Part shown: positions 23,000 to 31,432 of the stretch, piece after piece | Layout: every line of letters begins with the position of its first letter | Numbering within the stretch: the stretch's first letter is position 1 | From: Gammaproteobacteria bacterium | GTDB taxonomy: Bacteria > Pseudomonadota > Gammaproteobacteria > Eutrophobiales > Eutrophobiaceae | NCBI GenBank assembly: GCA_022826885.1 | Contig: JAJDUB010000002.1 | Coordinates: forward strand, 95,902-159,901 | Direction of reading: 5' to 3' | DNA: 64,000 bases | The notes under the pieces: generated by a model | Database searches by the model: none | What the model was told of the DNA's origin: nothing | Seen by the model: the letters and a program-made list of their open reading frames with translations, nothing else | Program-made: the position numbers and the translations under genes

Positions 23000-24337
23000 A
23001 TGCAGGTTAATTCGCGCAAATATTTCAGTACGGACGGCATTCGCGGCAGGGTCGGCGAGGAACCCGTCACGCCGGATTTCGTTATGAAGCTGGGCTGGGC
23101 CATCGGTAAGGTGCTGCGCCAAAAAACCGCGGGTCCCATTCTTATCGGCAAGGATACCCGTGTGTCCGGTTACATGTTTGAATCGGCGCTGGAAGCAGGA
23201 TTATCTGCCGCAGGTGTCGATATCCGCCTGCTCGGGCCGGTGCCCACGCCGGCCGTCGCCTACCTGACAAAAAATACCCGCGCCGAGGCGGGGATTGTCA
23301 TCAGCGCTTCACACAACCCTTATTTCGATAACGGCATCAAGATCTTTTCCAGGAATGGCAGGAAACTGTCGGATGCCGTCGAATTACAGATAGAAAAGCA
23401 ACTGGCCAACCCGCTCATGGTTGTTGAACCGGACAAGCTGGGCAAGGCGCGCCGGATCACGGATGCGGCGCGCAGGTACATAGAGTACTGCAAGAGCAGG
23501 GTCGATTGTGACCTGGGCGGAATTCGCATGGTAGTCGATTGCGCCAACGGCGCAGCCTACAGGATTGCTCCCAGGGTATTTGAAGAACTGGGCGCTGAAG
23601 TCCATGCGATCGGCGTGGAACCGGACGGTTTCAATATCAATGACGGTTGCGGCGCCACGAAGCCGGAGAGCCTGCAACAAATCGTGCTGAACAAAAACGC
23701 GGACGTCGGCATCTCGCTGGACGGAGACGCCGACAGGTTGATCATGGTCGATCATAAGGGTCAGCTTGTGGACGGTGATGAACTGCTCTACATCATTGCG
23801 AGACACCAGAGAAAGATGCTCAATGGAGGCGTTGTGGGTACCTTGATGAGCAACCTGGGGCTGGAACGGGCGTTGAAAGAGATGGGGTTTGAGTTTTTCC
23901 GGGCAAAGGTGGGGGATCGGTATGTCGCGGAAATGCTGGATGAAAAAAAACTGGTGCTGGGCGGAGAGCAGTCGGGCCATATCGTAAACAGGAATTTCTC
24001 CGATACGGGTGACGGCATCATTTCCGCCCTGCAGGTATTGAGCGCCATACGGCACACCGGGGAGAGTTTGCACTCCTTAAAAGCAGGCATGCAGAAATTT
24101 CCCCAGACATTGATGAATATAACCTTGCGCAAACCGGTGCGACTCAAGGATTATCCGGAGATAGACGGGATAGTGAAAGAAGTTGAAAAACAACTCGAGG
24201 AGCCCGGTCGGGTATTGTTGCGTCCATCCGGTACCGAGCCTGTGCTGCGGGTCATGGTGGAGGGCCGTGGCGCCGGGAAAGTCCGTAAGCTGACGCGCAA
24301 GCTGGCCGGGGATATTGACGAGTTGATCAGTGGATAG
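23000..24337 (+). CDS. glmM: Phosphoglucosamine mutase
   Basis: GlmM converts glucosamine-6-phosphate to glucosamine-1-phosphate for peptidoglycan and LPS precursors. The 445-residue protein has the phosphoserine loop ISASHNPYFDNGIK (about residue 100), the metal-binding DGDADRL, the sugar-binding GGEQSGH, and the C-terminal phosphate-binding RPSGTEPVLRVM. The stop overlaps the GTG start of serA by 8 nt. folP is absent from its usual upstream position. Confidence 0.97.
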   Translation: MQVNSRKYFSTDGIRGRVGEEPVTPDFVMKLGWAIGKVLRQKTAGPILIGKDTRVSGYMFESALEAGLSAAGVDIRLLGPVPTPAVAYLTKNTRAEAGIVISASHNPYFDNGIKIFSRNGRKLSDAVELQIEKQLANPLMVVEPDKLGKARRITDAARRYIEYCKSRVDCDLGGIRMVVDCANGAAYRIAPRVFEELGAEVHAIGVEPDGFNINDGCGATKPESLQQIVLNKNADVGISLDGDADRLIMVDHKGQLVDGDELLYIIARHQRKMLNGGVVGTLMSNLGLERALKEMGFEFFRAKVGDRYVAEMLDEKKLVLGGEQSGHIVNRNFSDTGDGIISALQVLSAIRHTGESLHSLKAGMQKFPQTLMNITLRKPVRLKDYPEIDGIVKEVEKQLEEPGRVLLRPSGTEPVLRVMVEGRGAGKVRKLTRKLAGDIDELISG

Positions 24338-25931
24338 AAATCCCCGGCTGAAACGTATCCTGGTCGCGGACAGGATCTCCCCTGAAGGCAAGGCTTTCCT
24401 TGACGGGCAGGAGAATATTGCCGTAGATCATCTCACCGGTCTTGACGAAACCGCGTTGTGTGAAAAGATTGGCGACTACCATGCCGTCATCGTACGCAGC
24501 GCCACGACGATTTCGGCAAGAGTCATAGACGCGGCTGACAGGCTCGAAGTGATCGGCAGGGCCGGTATCGGAGTCGATAATATCGACGTGGACCGAGCCA
24601 CGGGCAAAGGCATCGTCGTGCTGAACACCCCGGACGCCAACGTGACGACCACGGCGGAACTGACCCTGGCTCACCTGTTTTCCCTGAGCCGGAACCTGCC
24701 CCAGGCCAACAGGTCGGTAAAAGCCGGTGAATGGAAACGCTCCCGCTTCATGGGAGTGGAACTCAGCGGCAAGGCCCTGGGTATTATCGGCTATGGTCAT
24801 ATCGGCAGGATTGTGGCGGCCAAGGCGCTGGCCCTGGAAATGCAGGTGATCGCATTCGATCCGTTCGTTACCGAGGAAAAGTTTCTCGCCGACGGCGTCA
24901 CTGGCGTCAGGCTGGACGAACTTGTGAGCGACGCGGACTATATCAGCCTGCATTGCCCGCTGAATGACAAGACCCGCAATATTATGAATGCCGACCGCAT
25001 CAATGCCATGAAACCCGGGGCGAGATTGATCAACTGCGCGAGGGGCGGTCTGGTCGACGAGGAGGCGCTTTATGATGCGCTCAGTAAAGGGAGTCTGGCC
25101 GGCGCTGCGCTGGACGTGTTTTCCCGCGAACCCCCCGAGGATTCACCCCTGCTGACCCTGGATAACGTGCTGCTGACGCCGCACCTGGGAGCGTCGACCC
25201 GGGAAGCGCAGGCCGCGGCCGGTATGGAGATTGCCCAGCAGGTCTGTATATATCTGAGGACCGGCGAACCCATTAATGCAATCAACCTGCCGGCGGTATC
25301 ATCCGAGGAACTGGTGAAGCTGCAACCGTACATGACGCTGGCGAGACGCCTGGGAAAACTGCTGGGCCACATGATTCCCGGCTCCAGCCGCCAGTTGGAA
25401 GTGTCACTCTTCGGCAACGCGGCTGAGCGGGACATGAGAAGCATCTCCACGGAGGGGCTGGTGGGGTTATTGAGCGTCCATATGTCGACCGAGGTAAACC
25501 GGGTGAACGCGAAACATATCGCTGAGCAGCAGGGATTGAGCCTGGTGGAGGCCCGCGGGGGGGAACATCCGGATTACCATTCTGCGGTAAGCCTTTCGGT
25601 TCATGACGGAGACCGGGAAACGCGGGTTGTCGGGACACTGTTCCACAGGAGGTACCCGCGCCTGATCAGCATCAATGATTACGAGATTGAGGCCGTGCTG
25701 GAAGGCCACCTGCTGGTTACCCGCCACAATGACCAGCCCGGCGTGGTCGCCGCCATCAGCAACCTCCTGGCCGATGAACGGATCAACATATCACGCATGC
25801 AACTGGGCATTGTGTCCGGCAGCGACAAGGCGATTGCGGTGATTGGTGTATCTACTCCGCTGAACGATAAACTGATGGACGAACTCGCTCAAATCGAGGC
25901 CATCAACAAGGTGATGCAGGTCAGCCTGTAG
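24330..25931 (+). CDS. serA: D-3-phosphoglycerate dehydrogenase (long form)
   Basis: This 533-residue enzyme starts serine synthesis from 3-phosphoglycerate. The NAD-binding motif GYGHIGRIVAAKAL lies near residue 152. The catalytic Arg, Glu and His regions include NCARGGLVDEEAL and LTPHLGASTREAQ. An intervening domain and a C-terminal ACT domain (RHNDQPGVVAAISNLLADER) mark the long form, often serine-regulated. The GTG start overlaps the glmM end. A DUF1015 gene lies downstream, an association seen in many genomes. Confidence 0.95.
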   Translation: MDRNPRLKRILVADRISPEGKAFLDGQENIAVDHLTGLDETALCEKIGDYHAVIVRSATTISARVIDAADRLEVIGRAGIGVDNIDVDRATGKGIVVLNTPDANVTTTAELTLAHLFSLSRNLPQANRSVKAGEWKRSRFMGVELSGKALGIIGYGHIGRIVAAKALALEMQVIAFDPFVTEEKFLADGVTGVRLDELVSDADYISLHCPLNDKTRNIMNADRINAMKPGARLINCARGGLVDEEALYDALSKGSLAGAALDVFSREPPEDSPLLTLDNVLLTPHLGASTREAQAAAGMEIAQQVCIYLRTGEPINAINLPAVSSEELVKLQPYMTLARRLGKLLGHMIPGSSRQLEVSLFGNAAERDMRSISTEGLVGLLSVHMSTEVNRVNAKHIAEQQGLSLVEARGGEHPDYHSAVSLSVHDGDRETRVVGTLFHRRYPRLISINDYEIEAVLEGHLLVTRHNDQPGVVAAISNLLADERINISRMQLGIVSGSDKAIAVIGVSTPLNDKLMDELAQIEAINKVMQVSL

Positions 25932-25946
25932 TTTCAAGGCATTGAA

Positions 25947-25981
25947 GTCAGAGTAAGAAATTCGCCAGACATTACTCTGAC
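25947..25981. repeat. REP-like inverted repeat between serA and the DUF1015 gene
   Basis: GTCAGAGTAA-N15-TTACTCTGAC followed by CCC is a perfect 10-bp inverted repeat. The (GG)GTCAGAGT...ACTCTGACC(CC) pattern is a familiar dispersed repeat in proteobacteria. It may also act as a partial terminator, although no T-run follows. Confidence 0.6.
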
Positions 25982-26004
25982 CCCGGATATAGAAAACAGA
26001 ATAA

Positions 26005-27249
26005 ATGCAAATAAAGGCTTTCAGAGGTTATCGCCCCTGCAAGGACAGGATTGCCAGGGTTGCATCGAGACCGTATGACGTGCTCACCACGGCTGAAGCC
26101 CGGCAGGAAGCAGCCGGAAACTCCTATTCCTTCCTGAACGTCACCAAACCGGAGATCACGTTTCCCGATGGTACGGATCCGGACAGCCCCGATATTTACC
26201 GTGCGGCTGCGGCAAATTTCCAGGCTTTAATCGATAACGGAACGTTTGTACGTGATGAGCATGAATGCCTGTATATCTACGAGTTGAGCGCGGACGGGAA
26301 ACCGAGAACAGGAATTGTTGCGGCCGCAGCCGTAGAGGATTACCTGGCCGGCCGTATCAGGAAACATGAATTGACCCGGTTTGATAAGGAGGCGGACCGG
26401 GCGCATCATATTCGAACAACCCTGCTCAACGTAGAGCCGGTGATGTTCGCCTATCGCTATGACCGCCGAATCGATGGTCTTGTCAATTCGGTCAAATCAG
26501 CGCAACCGGAGTACGAGTTTGTTGATGCGGACTCGGTTCAACACCGGTTCTGGATCGTAGAGGAACCTGAAACCCTTGAAGCGATTATTCGCGCATTTGC
26601 CGGCATCCCTGCAACTTACGTGGCTGACGGGCACCACCGTACCGCCGCTGCCGCGATAGTCAGCCGGGAACTGGACAGGGAAGGCCGGCACAACGGCGCC
26701 GGCCCGGGACATAATTATTTTCTCGCGGCGCACTTTCCTGATAACGAACTGGAAATTCTCGATTACAACCGGTTGGTCGCCGACCTTAACGGCCTTGAAC
26801 CGGATGAATTCCTGCGGGAACTGGCGCCGCTATTCGCTGTTGACAGGATGGGAAACCAGCCTGTCAGGCCGAAGCAACGGGGTGTGACCGGGATGTACCT
26901 GGCCGGCACATGGTACCGACTGAGCGCCCGGTCCGGTACGTATGATCCTGACGATACCATGTCGGCGCTGGGTGTCAGCATCCTGTCGGACCTGATCCTG
27001 GAGCCGGTCCTGGGCATCCGCGATCAGAGGACCGACCCGCGCATAGTCTATGTCGGCGGCGCGCGCGGCACGGCGGAACTCCAGAACAGGGTGGACAGCG
27101 GCGAGATGGCCGTTGCCTTCACTCTCTACCCGGTGTCCGTACAGGAATTGATGACCATCGCGGACTCCGGCAGGATTATGCCCCCCAAGGCCACCTGGTT
27201 CGAACCGAAACTGCGCAGCGGCCTGGTCGTCTATAGCCTGAAGGGCTGA
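26005..27249 (+). CDS. DUF1015 family protein
   Basis: The 414-residue protein starts MQIKAFRGYRPCKDRIARVA, typical of DUF1015, and carries YVADGHHRTAAAAIV at about residues 210-224. The GHHR signature recalls the nucleotide-binding motif of the ParB/sulfiredoxin superfamily, which includes serine kinases. No activity is established that I can cite. Its place 73 nt after serA suggests a link to serine metabolism. No signal peptide or membrane segment was seen. Confidence 0.85.
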   Translation: MQIKAFRGYRPCKDRIARVASRPYDVLTTAEARQEAAGNSYSFLNVTKPEITFPDGTDPDSPDIYRAAAANFQALIDNGTFVRDEHECLYIYELSADGKPRTGIVAAAAVEDYLAGRIRKHELTRFDKEADRAHHIRTTLLNVEPVMFAYRYDRRIDGLVNSVKSAQPEYEFVDADSVQHRFWIVEEPETLEAIIRAFAGIPATYVADGHHRTAAAAIVSRELDREGRHNGAGPGHNYFLAAHFPDNELEILDYNRLVADLNGLEPDEFLRELAPLFAVDRMGNQPVRPKQRGVTGMYLAGTWYRLSARSGTYDPDDTMSALGVSILSDLILEPVLGIRDQRTDPRIVYVGGARGTAELQNRVDSGEMAVAFTLYPVSVQELMTIADSGRIMPPKATWFEPKLRSGLVVYSLKG

Positions 27250-27272
27250 TCCGGGCGCTCACGCGGGAAAAC

Positions 27273-27593
27273 TCACAACTCAGGAAAAGAATAGTCCTTT
27301 TCCACCTTGCATACCTTTACGGAATAATTCCTGTACCACTTTGATTTTCCCAGTTTTTGCGCATGCCTGTGGCGGACTTCATGCTTCCACGCCGATATGG
27401 CCTCCAGGCTGGTCCAGTAGCAAACCGTTATATTTGTGGGGCCTTGCGCGGTATCCATTGATATGAATCCTTCCTGTTGCCGGGCCAACTGTTCCATTTC
27501 TTCGGCCATCTCTGCGTAACCTTCGTCTTCATCATTCCGGGTGGAAGTGAAGATTACCGCATAGTATGGTTTCTTGACGTTTTCTCCAGGCAT
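27273..27593 (-). CDS. Antibiotic biosynthesis monooxygenase (ABM) domain protein
   Basis: The track ORF begins at 27716, but the family N-terminus starts at the ATG at 27593 (MPGENVKKPYYAVIFTSTRN), giving 106 residues. The sequence GFISMDTAQGPTNITVCYW, then WKHEVRHRHAQKLGKSKWY, is typical of small dimeric ferredoxin-like ABM proteins. Some cleave heme or oxidise quinols, but most are uncharacterised, so the substrate is unknown. It points away from the Fe-S gene to its right. Confidence 0.8.
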   Translation of the reverse strand: MPGENVKKPYYAVIFTSTRNDEDEGYAEMAEEMEQLARQQEGFISMDTAQGPTNITVCYWTSLEAISAWKHEVRHRHAQKLGKSKWYRNYSVKVCKVEKDYSFPEL

Positions 27594-27722
27594 GAGTTGT
27601 TTTCCGCTATGCCCATAATATACTGTCTTCGCGAGGATTTTTCGAAATTCCAGATGACAGGTCCTGAAAGCAAATTCGACGTGCGCGGCGACGGCTTGCT
27701 GACTGAATGCAAACATACGATT

Positions 27723-27863
27723 ATGTTTGCAGTATACGTGGCGCAGACCTTTTTTTCCTGGGTGTTCTTTGGCGGAAGGGTTCGACGGGCATACAGAAAA
27801 GCGCTCAGGGAAGGGCGCCTGTTTTATGTTGATCGATTACCGTCCGGTGAGGACAGCCAATGA
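27723..27863 (+). CDS. Predicted 46-residue membrane protein coupled to the RdhA-like gene
   Basis: An ATG at 27723 opens a 46-residue frame: a hydrophobic helix (MFAVYVAQTFFSWVFFGG) followed by a basic segment (RVRRAYRKALREG) and a short hydrophilic tail. Its stop overlaps the next ATG as ATGA. One transmembrane helix with positive-inside flank is predicted. It could be a membrane anchor for the downstream enzyme, analogous to but much shorter than RdhB. No strong Shine-Dalgarno was seen, so it remains tentative. Confidence 0.4.
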   Translation: MFAVYVAQTFFSWVFFGGRVRRAYRKALREGRLFYVDRLPSGEDSQ

Positions 27864-28828
27864 GGCCCAAGGAGCCGCCGGCGCCGGAATATGGTTATGC
27901 CTATGTGAATCCACCGCGTTCCGGTAACGAGATTAACGGTATGGGCGTACCGGAAAAAATTCCTCCCAGGAAGATTGCCCCGGACGACTTTACCATTGAG
28001 GACTATGACTATAAGGACCTGTTCGATTTCTTTTTCATGACAATGTCATGGCCGGTATTCAAGGAATTCGTCCTGGGCATGTTCGAAAGCAGAAAGGCCC
28101 GGGGCAGAGTTGCCGGACGTCGCACCGAAGTCGATGATCCGGTCTCCATGGCGACACATGTCAAGCAAAAGGCAGAGGAGATTGGCTTTGATACAGTCGG
28201 GATTACCGAAGCCAGGGACGAGTTGTTACTCTACGAGGGAGATCGACCTTATCCCTATAAATATGCGATTTGCCTCGGGACCGAACAGGACCGCAAGACC
28301 ATGGAGCAGGTCCCGCAGCCGGAGGCGGGGCTGGAGGTGGTAAGGACCTACCGCAGGAGCTCCTCCTGCAGCAACCGTCTGGCTGCGTATATCCGCTCAC
28401 TGGGCTGGCCGGCAGAAGCCTTCGCGGTCGGCAGGGATATCCTGATGATGCCGTCTGCCATACAGGCGGGACTTGGGCAACTGGGAAAGCACGGCTCATT
28501 GATCAACAGGGAGTTAGGGTCGAATTTCCGCCTGACCCTGGTATTGACGGATTTGCCGATGGCGACCGATGCACCGGTAGATATCGGGGTGGAGGACGTC
28601 TGTGCGACATGCCGTGCCTGTACCCGGTATTGCCCTCCCGATGCCATTTATGATGACAAGAAAATGGTTAGGGGAGTAGAGAAGTGGTACGTGGATTTTG
28701 ATCGGTGCGCCTGGTATTTTTCCATGACCACCGGTTGTTCCATCTGCGTTGAGGTGTGTCCCTGGTCGAAACCTGGCCGCGGTCCAAAGCTGTCGGAAAT
28801 AGTACTGGCCAGGCGGGAGAAAAACTGA
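27860..28828 (+). CDS. Reductive-dehalogenase-family (RdhA/QueG-like) 4Fe-4S protein
   Basis: The 322-residue protein has the C-terminal double Fe-S signature of RdhA: C248xxC251xxC254xxxC258P (CATCRACTRYCP) and C283...C293xxC296xxxC300PW (CSICVEVCPW). The preceding corrinoid-domain-like stretch GLGQLGKHGSLINRELG and VLTDLPM also matches that family. RdhA enzymes use cobalamin to remove halogens; QueG is a relative that reduces epoxyqueuosine. There is no TAT signal, so a cytoplasmic or loosely membrane-associated enzyme is likely. A GAGGA Shine-Dalgarno precedes the ATG. The substrate is unknown. Confidence 0.75.
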   Translation: MRPKEPPAPEYGYAYVNPPRSGNEINGMGVPEKIPPRKIAPDDFTIEDYDYKDLFDFFFMTMSWPVFKEFVLGMFESRKARGRVAGRRTEVDDPVSMATHVKQKAEEIGFDTVGITEARDELLLYEGDRPYPYKYAICLGTEQDRKTMEQVPQPEAGLEVVRTYRRSSSCSNRLAAYIRSLGWPAEAFAVGRDILMMPSAIQAGLGQLGKHGSLINRELGSNFRLTLVLTDLPMATDAPVDIGVEDVCATCRACTRYCPPDAIYDDKKMVRGVEKWYVDFDRCAWYFSMTTGCSICVEVCPWSKPGRGPKLSEIVLARREKN

Positions 28829-28861
28829 GAATAACAATCTTTTTAAGTTATACAGTCTCGC

Positions 28862-29137
28862 ATGAATAAATATGAACATTTTCTGTTTTTGATGTTGTTC
28901 TTATTCGGGTTTCAGGCTTTCGCAGGCACCTTTCAATCCTGTTTGGAAGCTGCCCGGGGTGGTAGCCCTGTTAAAAGTCAAACAGACGTCAGCGGGATGA
29001 CAACGGGCTGCCATAAAACAGAAAATGACATGACCGGTAATACCGATACCTGTGATGCCCGGCATTTCTGTATCGGTACCACATTCTCAATCGCGTATCC
29101 TTCAGGCCATTCGATTGCGAAATGGTCTGAATCTTGA
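28862..29137 (+). CDS. Small secreted cysteine-rich protein, unknown function
   Basis: This 91-residue ORF begins with a good signal peptide (MNKYEHFLFLMLFLFGFQAF, probable AFA-G cleavage). The mature part of about 70 residues has five Cys and four His (FQSCLEA, TGCHKTEND, DTCDARHFCIG). The composition could suit metal binding or disulfides. It starts 34 nt after the RdhA-like gene. I do not recognise a family. Confidence 0.45.
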   Translation: MNKYEHFLFLMLFLFGFQAFAGTFQSCLEAARGGSPVKSQTDVSGMTTGCHKTENDMTGNTDTCDARHFCIGTTFSIAYPSGHSIAKWSES

Positions 29138-29142
29138 GAGCG

Positions 29143-29160
29143 TTGTAACTGGAGTTACAA
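29143..29160. promoter_or_regulatory. 18-bp palindrome upstream of the membrane-protein promoter
   Basis: TTGTAACT-GG-AGTTACAA is a perfect palindrome 20 nt upstream of the predicted -35. Its length and position fit an activator or repressor site. No regulator gene lies adjacent. Confidence 0.4.
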
Positions 29161-29179
29161 ATGGGTATTTTCCTCCGCG

Positions 29180-29207
29180 TTGGTTCGGGGCTACGGTACG
29201 GTATAAT
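29180..29207 (+). promoter_or_regulatory. Sigma-70 type promoter for the membrane protein / lipoprotein pair
   Basis: TTGGTT, a 16-nt spacer and a perfect TATAAT lie 23 nt before the GTG start at 29230. Confidence 0.5.
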
Positions 29208-29229
29208 TGGAAATAAAAGATTCTAGTAC

Positions 29230-29898
29230 GTGCTAACGGTTGCTTCATTAAATGAAAGGTGGGGCCTGTTTTCGTTACTGGTGTTCATCGCCAGTATCGT
29301 AGTACTGGCTTGCTGGTTCATAACCAATCTTTCCGGAGAGCAGGAATACCGGCACATGATCCGTGTCTCGGTACGTTGCTCCCTGCCTTTGCTTATCTTG
29401 GCTTTTACAGCCTCGGCGCTGAACCGTTTGTGGCCGTGTGAAGCATCTGCCTGGCTGTTAAGGAATCGCAAGTATCTGGGACTCGCGTTTTCTGCAGTGA
29501 TGCTCTGGCAGATACTGTTCATTGTTCTGCTGATTAGCACAGGGGCAAGCCTGTTCCCGCCGGGGCCCGCGGCCATGTTCATTGTTTCCGACCTGATCGG
29601 GTATACGCTCCTTCTGTCAATGACCGTCACATCTTTCGAAATGTTCAGGAACCGCATGTCCCCGGTCGCCTGGAAACGGCTGCACCGGACGGGTATTTAC
29701 TATATATGGGTGATCTATCTGTACAGTTTTCCCATCGGTATTTACTTTTCAAGAGACAACCACATGGAAGTTGCGGGTTACGGTTTCCTGTTCTTTATTA
29801 CGCTTGCAGCAGGTATACTTCGCCTGCTTGCCTGGGGAAAAGACAGCAAAATAACATTCAACAAGTGGGCAGATAATATTGTTAAAGCAACAGATTGA
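29230..29898 (+). CDS. Multi-pass membrane protein, ferric-reductase-domain-like
   Basis: The 222-residue protein has about six hydrophobic helices. The segments RNRKYLGLAF and VAWKRLHRTGIYYIW resemble the ferric reductase/MsrQ transmembrane domain (RR-LGL and W-LHRL-Y motifs). The His usually found in the helix after the first motif is replaced here (VMLWQILF), so heme binding is uncertain. The start is GTG at 29230 behind a plausible promoter. The next gene begins 10 nt after its stop, suggesting one transcript. Confidence 0.6.
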   Translation: MLTVASLNERWGLFSLLVFIASIVVLACWFITNLSGEQEYRHMIRVSVRCSLPLLILAFTASALNRLWPCEASAWLLRNRKYLGLAFSAVMLWQILFIVLLISTGASLFPPGPAAMFIVSDLIGYTLLLSMTVTSFEMFRNRMSPVAWKRLHRTGIYYIWVIYLYSFPIGIYFSRDNHMEVAGYGFLFFITLAAGILRLLAWGKDSKITFNKWADNIVKATD

Positions 29899-29908
29899 GG
29901 AATTAATC

Positions 29909-30379
29909 ATGCGTAAGAGGCTTCGAAATATAACGTTAACCGTTTTAAGCGTCCTGGCCATGTGCGGGATAGCGTCGTGCGCCATGGATGACGTTACTGG
30001 TGAACTGGATGAGTTCAAGCAGGCAATCCGCGCCAAGTACGATTTGAAGGAACAGGCCTTTGCCAATAATGATCCTGAACCGATAATGGAGCAGTTCTAT
30101 ACAGAGGATGCGATTTCCAGCGGACCGGACGGCACCACCCATTTCGGTATCGAGGAATTACGCCACGTCTATGAAGAGGTTATCGGTGCAAATGTGCGGG
30201 TCGAGTCCTTCCATACCCATGTAAACGGCAATGCCGGTTGGGACTGGGTCAATTTTCATGTTGTCCCCGCGGAAGAGGGCGCCGAAGCCTTTACGTTCAA
30301 GATGCTGTTCCTGTGGGAGAAGATTGATGGTGAATGGTGGAGTAAAGGAGAGATGTATACGATGGGGGCGTTTGAATAA
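29909..30379 (+). CDS. Lipoprotein with NTF2/SnoaL-like domain
   Basis: The ATG at 29909, preceded by GAGGA, gives 156 residues; the track start at 29879 overlaps the previous gene. The N-terminus is a lipoprotein signal with lipobox IASC (residues 22-25). The remainder (FKQAIRAKYDLKEQAFANND, TEDAISSGPDG, WWSKGEMYTMG) follows the SnoaL/DUF4440 cone-fold pattern. These domains bind small hydrophobic ligands or act as isomerases; no catalytic assignment can be made. Confidence 0.7.
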   Translation: MRKRLRNITLTVLSVLAMCGIASCAMDDVTGELDEFKQAIRAKYDLKEQAFANNDPEPIMEQFYTEDAISSGPDGTTHFGIEELRHVYEEVIGANVRVESFHTHVNGNAGWDWVNFHVVPAEEGAEAFTFKMLFLWEKIDGEWWSKGEMYTMGAFE

Positions 30380-30411
30380 CAGGCAGGTATGGCTACGGAA
30401 AGATGATATCA

Positions 30412-31392
30412 CTAATCGTTAGCTTCGACGCCGAAGGTCATCCCGAGTTCGCGCAACCAGCGTCGATAGGCGACCGCAGTCTTGTCAGGACGCATACTCA
30501 ATTCGGCGCCCGGGTCCAGCGGCAGGCATTTCGGCCGCTGGGATTCCACGATGGGTTTATCCTGAGCGAAGATTGAATCCTGCCAGTCAACCAGGTCCTG
30601 CTCCGGAAGGTCATCGCCGTAATTCATGGCCATCCACATCCAGGCGCTGCTCTCGACCGGGCTGTGGGGCGTGATTACCAGCAGGATTGAAAATCGGGGA
30701 CCTTCGGATTCCTTCAACAGGTAGGCTGTCAGCGTTCTCGGCGCGACATAGGTATATATGACGGTGTCACCCTGGCCTGTACCGTACGGGTCAGGTTGAT
30801 AGACTTTGACGTTGCTTGCCGTAACACCTGTGCTGTCTGTAGTCACCTTGTAGTCGACGATCTCCGTGTACTGCCGGGCGCCGAGTATGTTTTCGTGGAC
30901 AAAAGGGAAGTGCGCAACGTCGAGGAAGTTTTCAACGATACGGGGCCCACTGGTTTGCACGGTGTACGGTCCGCAAAGCAGTTTCCTGAACTCCGGTTCA
31001 TGCCATTCCGGGAACGGGGCGATGTCATTGGCAGGTTCACCCACGCACACCCAGACAAGTCCATATTCTTCCCTCGCCTGGAAAGACTTGACGCGCGCCC
31101 GCGCCGGTGGTATGTGATCCGGCATGGCCGGTATCCGGATACATTGCCCGGCGCTGTCATACACCCACCCGTGGTAGGGGCACTGTATACAGTTACCGTC
31201 GATGACCTTCCCCAGGGAAAGCCTGGTCCCCCGGTGCACGCATGCATCACGCCAGGCATGTATTCGGTTCCCGGCGCGCCAGACGACAATATCTTCGTCC
31301 AGCAAACGTATTCCGGCTATGGGCGACTCGTCCAGTTGGGCGGTCGTTGCCACGGGGTGCCAATCGTTGAGTAACACCGGATCGTTCGTCAC
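30412..31392 (-). CDS. Rieske non-heme iron oxygenase (aromatic ring-hydroxylating/O- or N-demethylase type)
   Basis: The 326-residue oxygenase alpha subunit has the Rieske [2Fe-2S] ligands C51-x-H53 (DACVHRG) and C71-x2-H74 (CPYHGW). The mononuclear iron motif is ENFLDVAHFPFVHE, with D158, H161 and H166. The short, VanA-like architecture is common in demethylases and monooxygenases. No reductase or ferredoxin partner lies in the window. An MFS transporter lies 40 nt upstream on the same strand, so uptake plus oxidation of one substrate is likely. The substrate is unknown. Confidence 0.88.
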   Translation of the reverse strand: MTNDPVLLNDWHPVATTAQLDESPIAGIRLLDEDIVVWRAGNRIHAWRDACVHRGTRLSLGKVIDGNCIQCPYHGWVYDSAGQCIRIPAMPDHIPPARARVKSFQAREEYGLVWVCVGEPANDIAPFPEWHEPEFRKLLCGPYTVQTSGPRIVENFLDVAHFPFVHENILGARQYTEIVDYKVTTDSTGVTASNVKVYQPDPYGTGQGDTVIYTYVAPRTLTAYLLKESEGPRFSILLVITPHSPVESSAWMWMAMNYGDDLPEQDLVDWQDSIFAQDKPIVESQRPKCLPLDPGAELSMRPDKTAVAYRRWLRELGMTFGVEAND

Positions 31393-31432
31393 GGATCTAA
31401 CTCCTTTCGCCCGGCAGCCGCATCATCGTATG

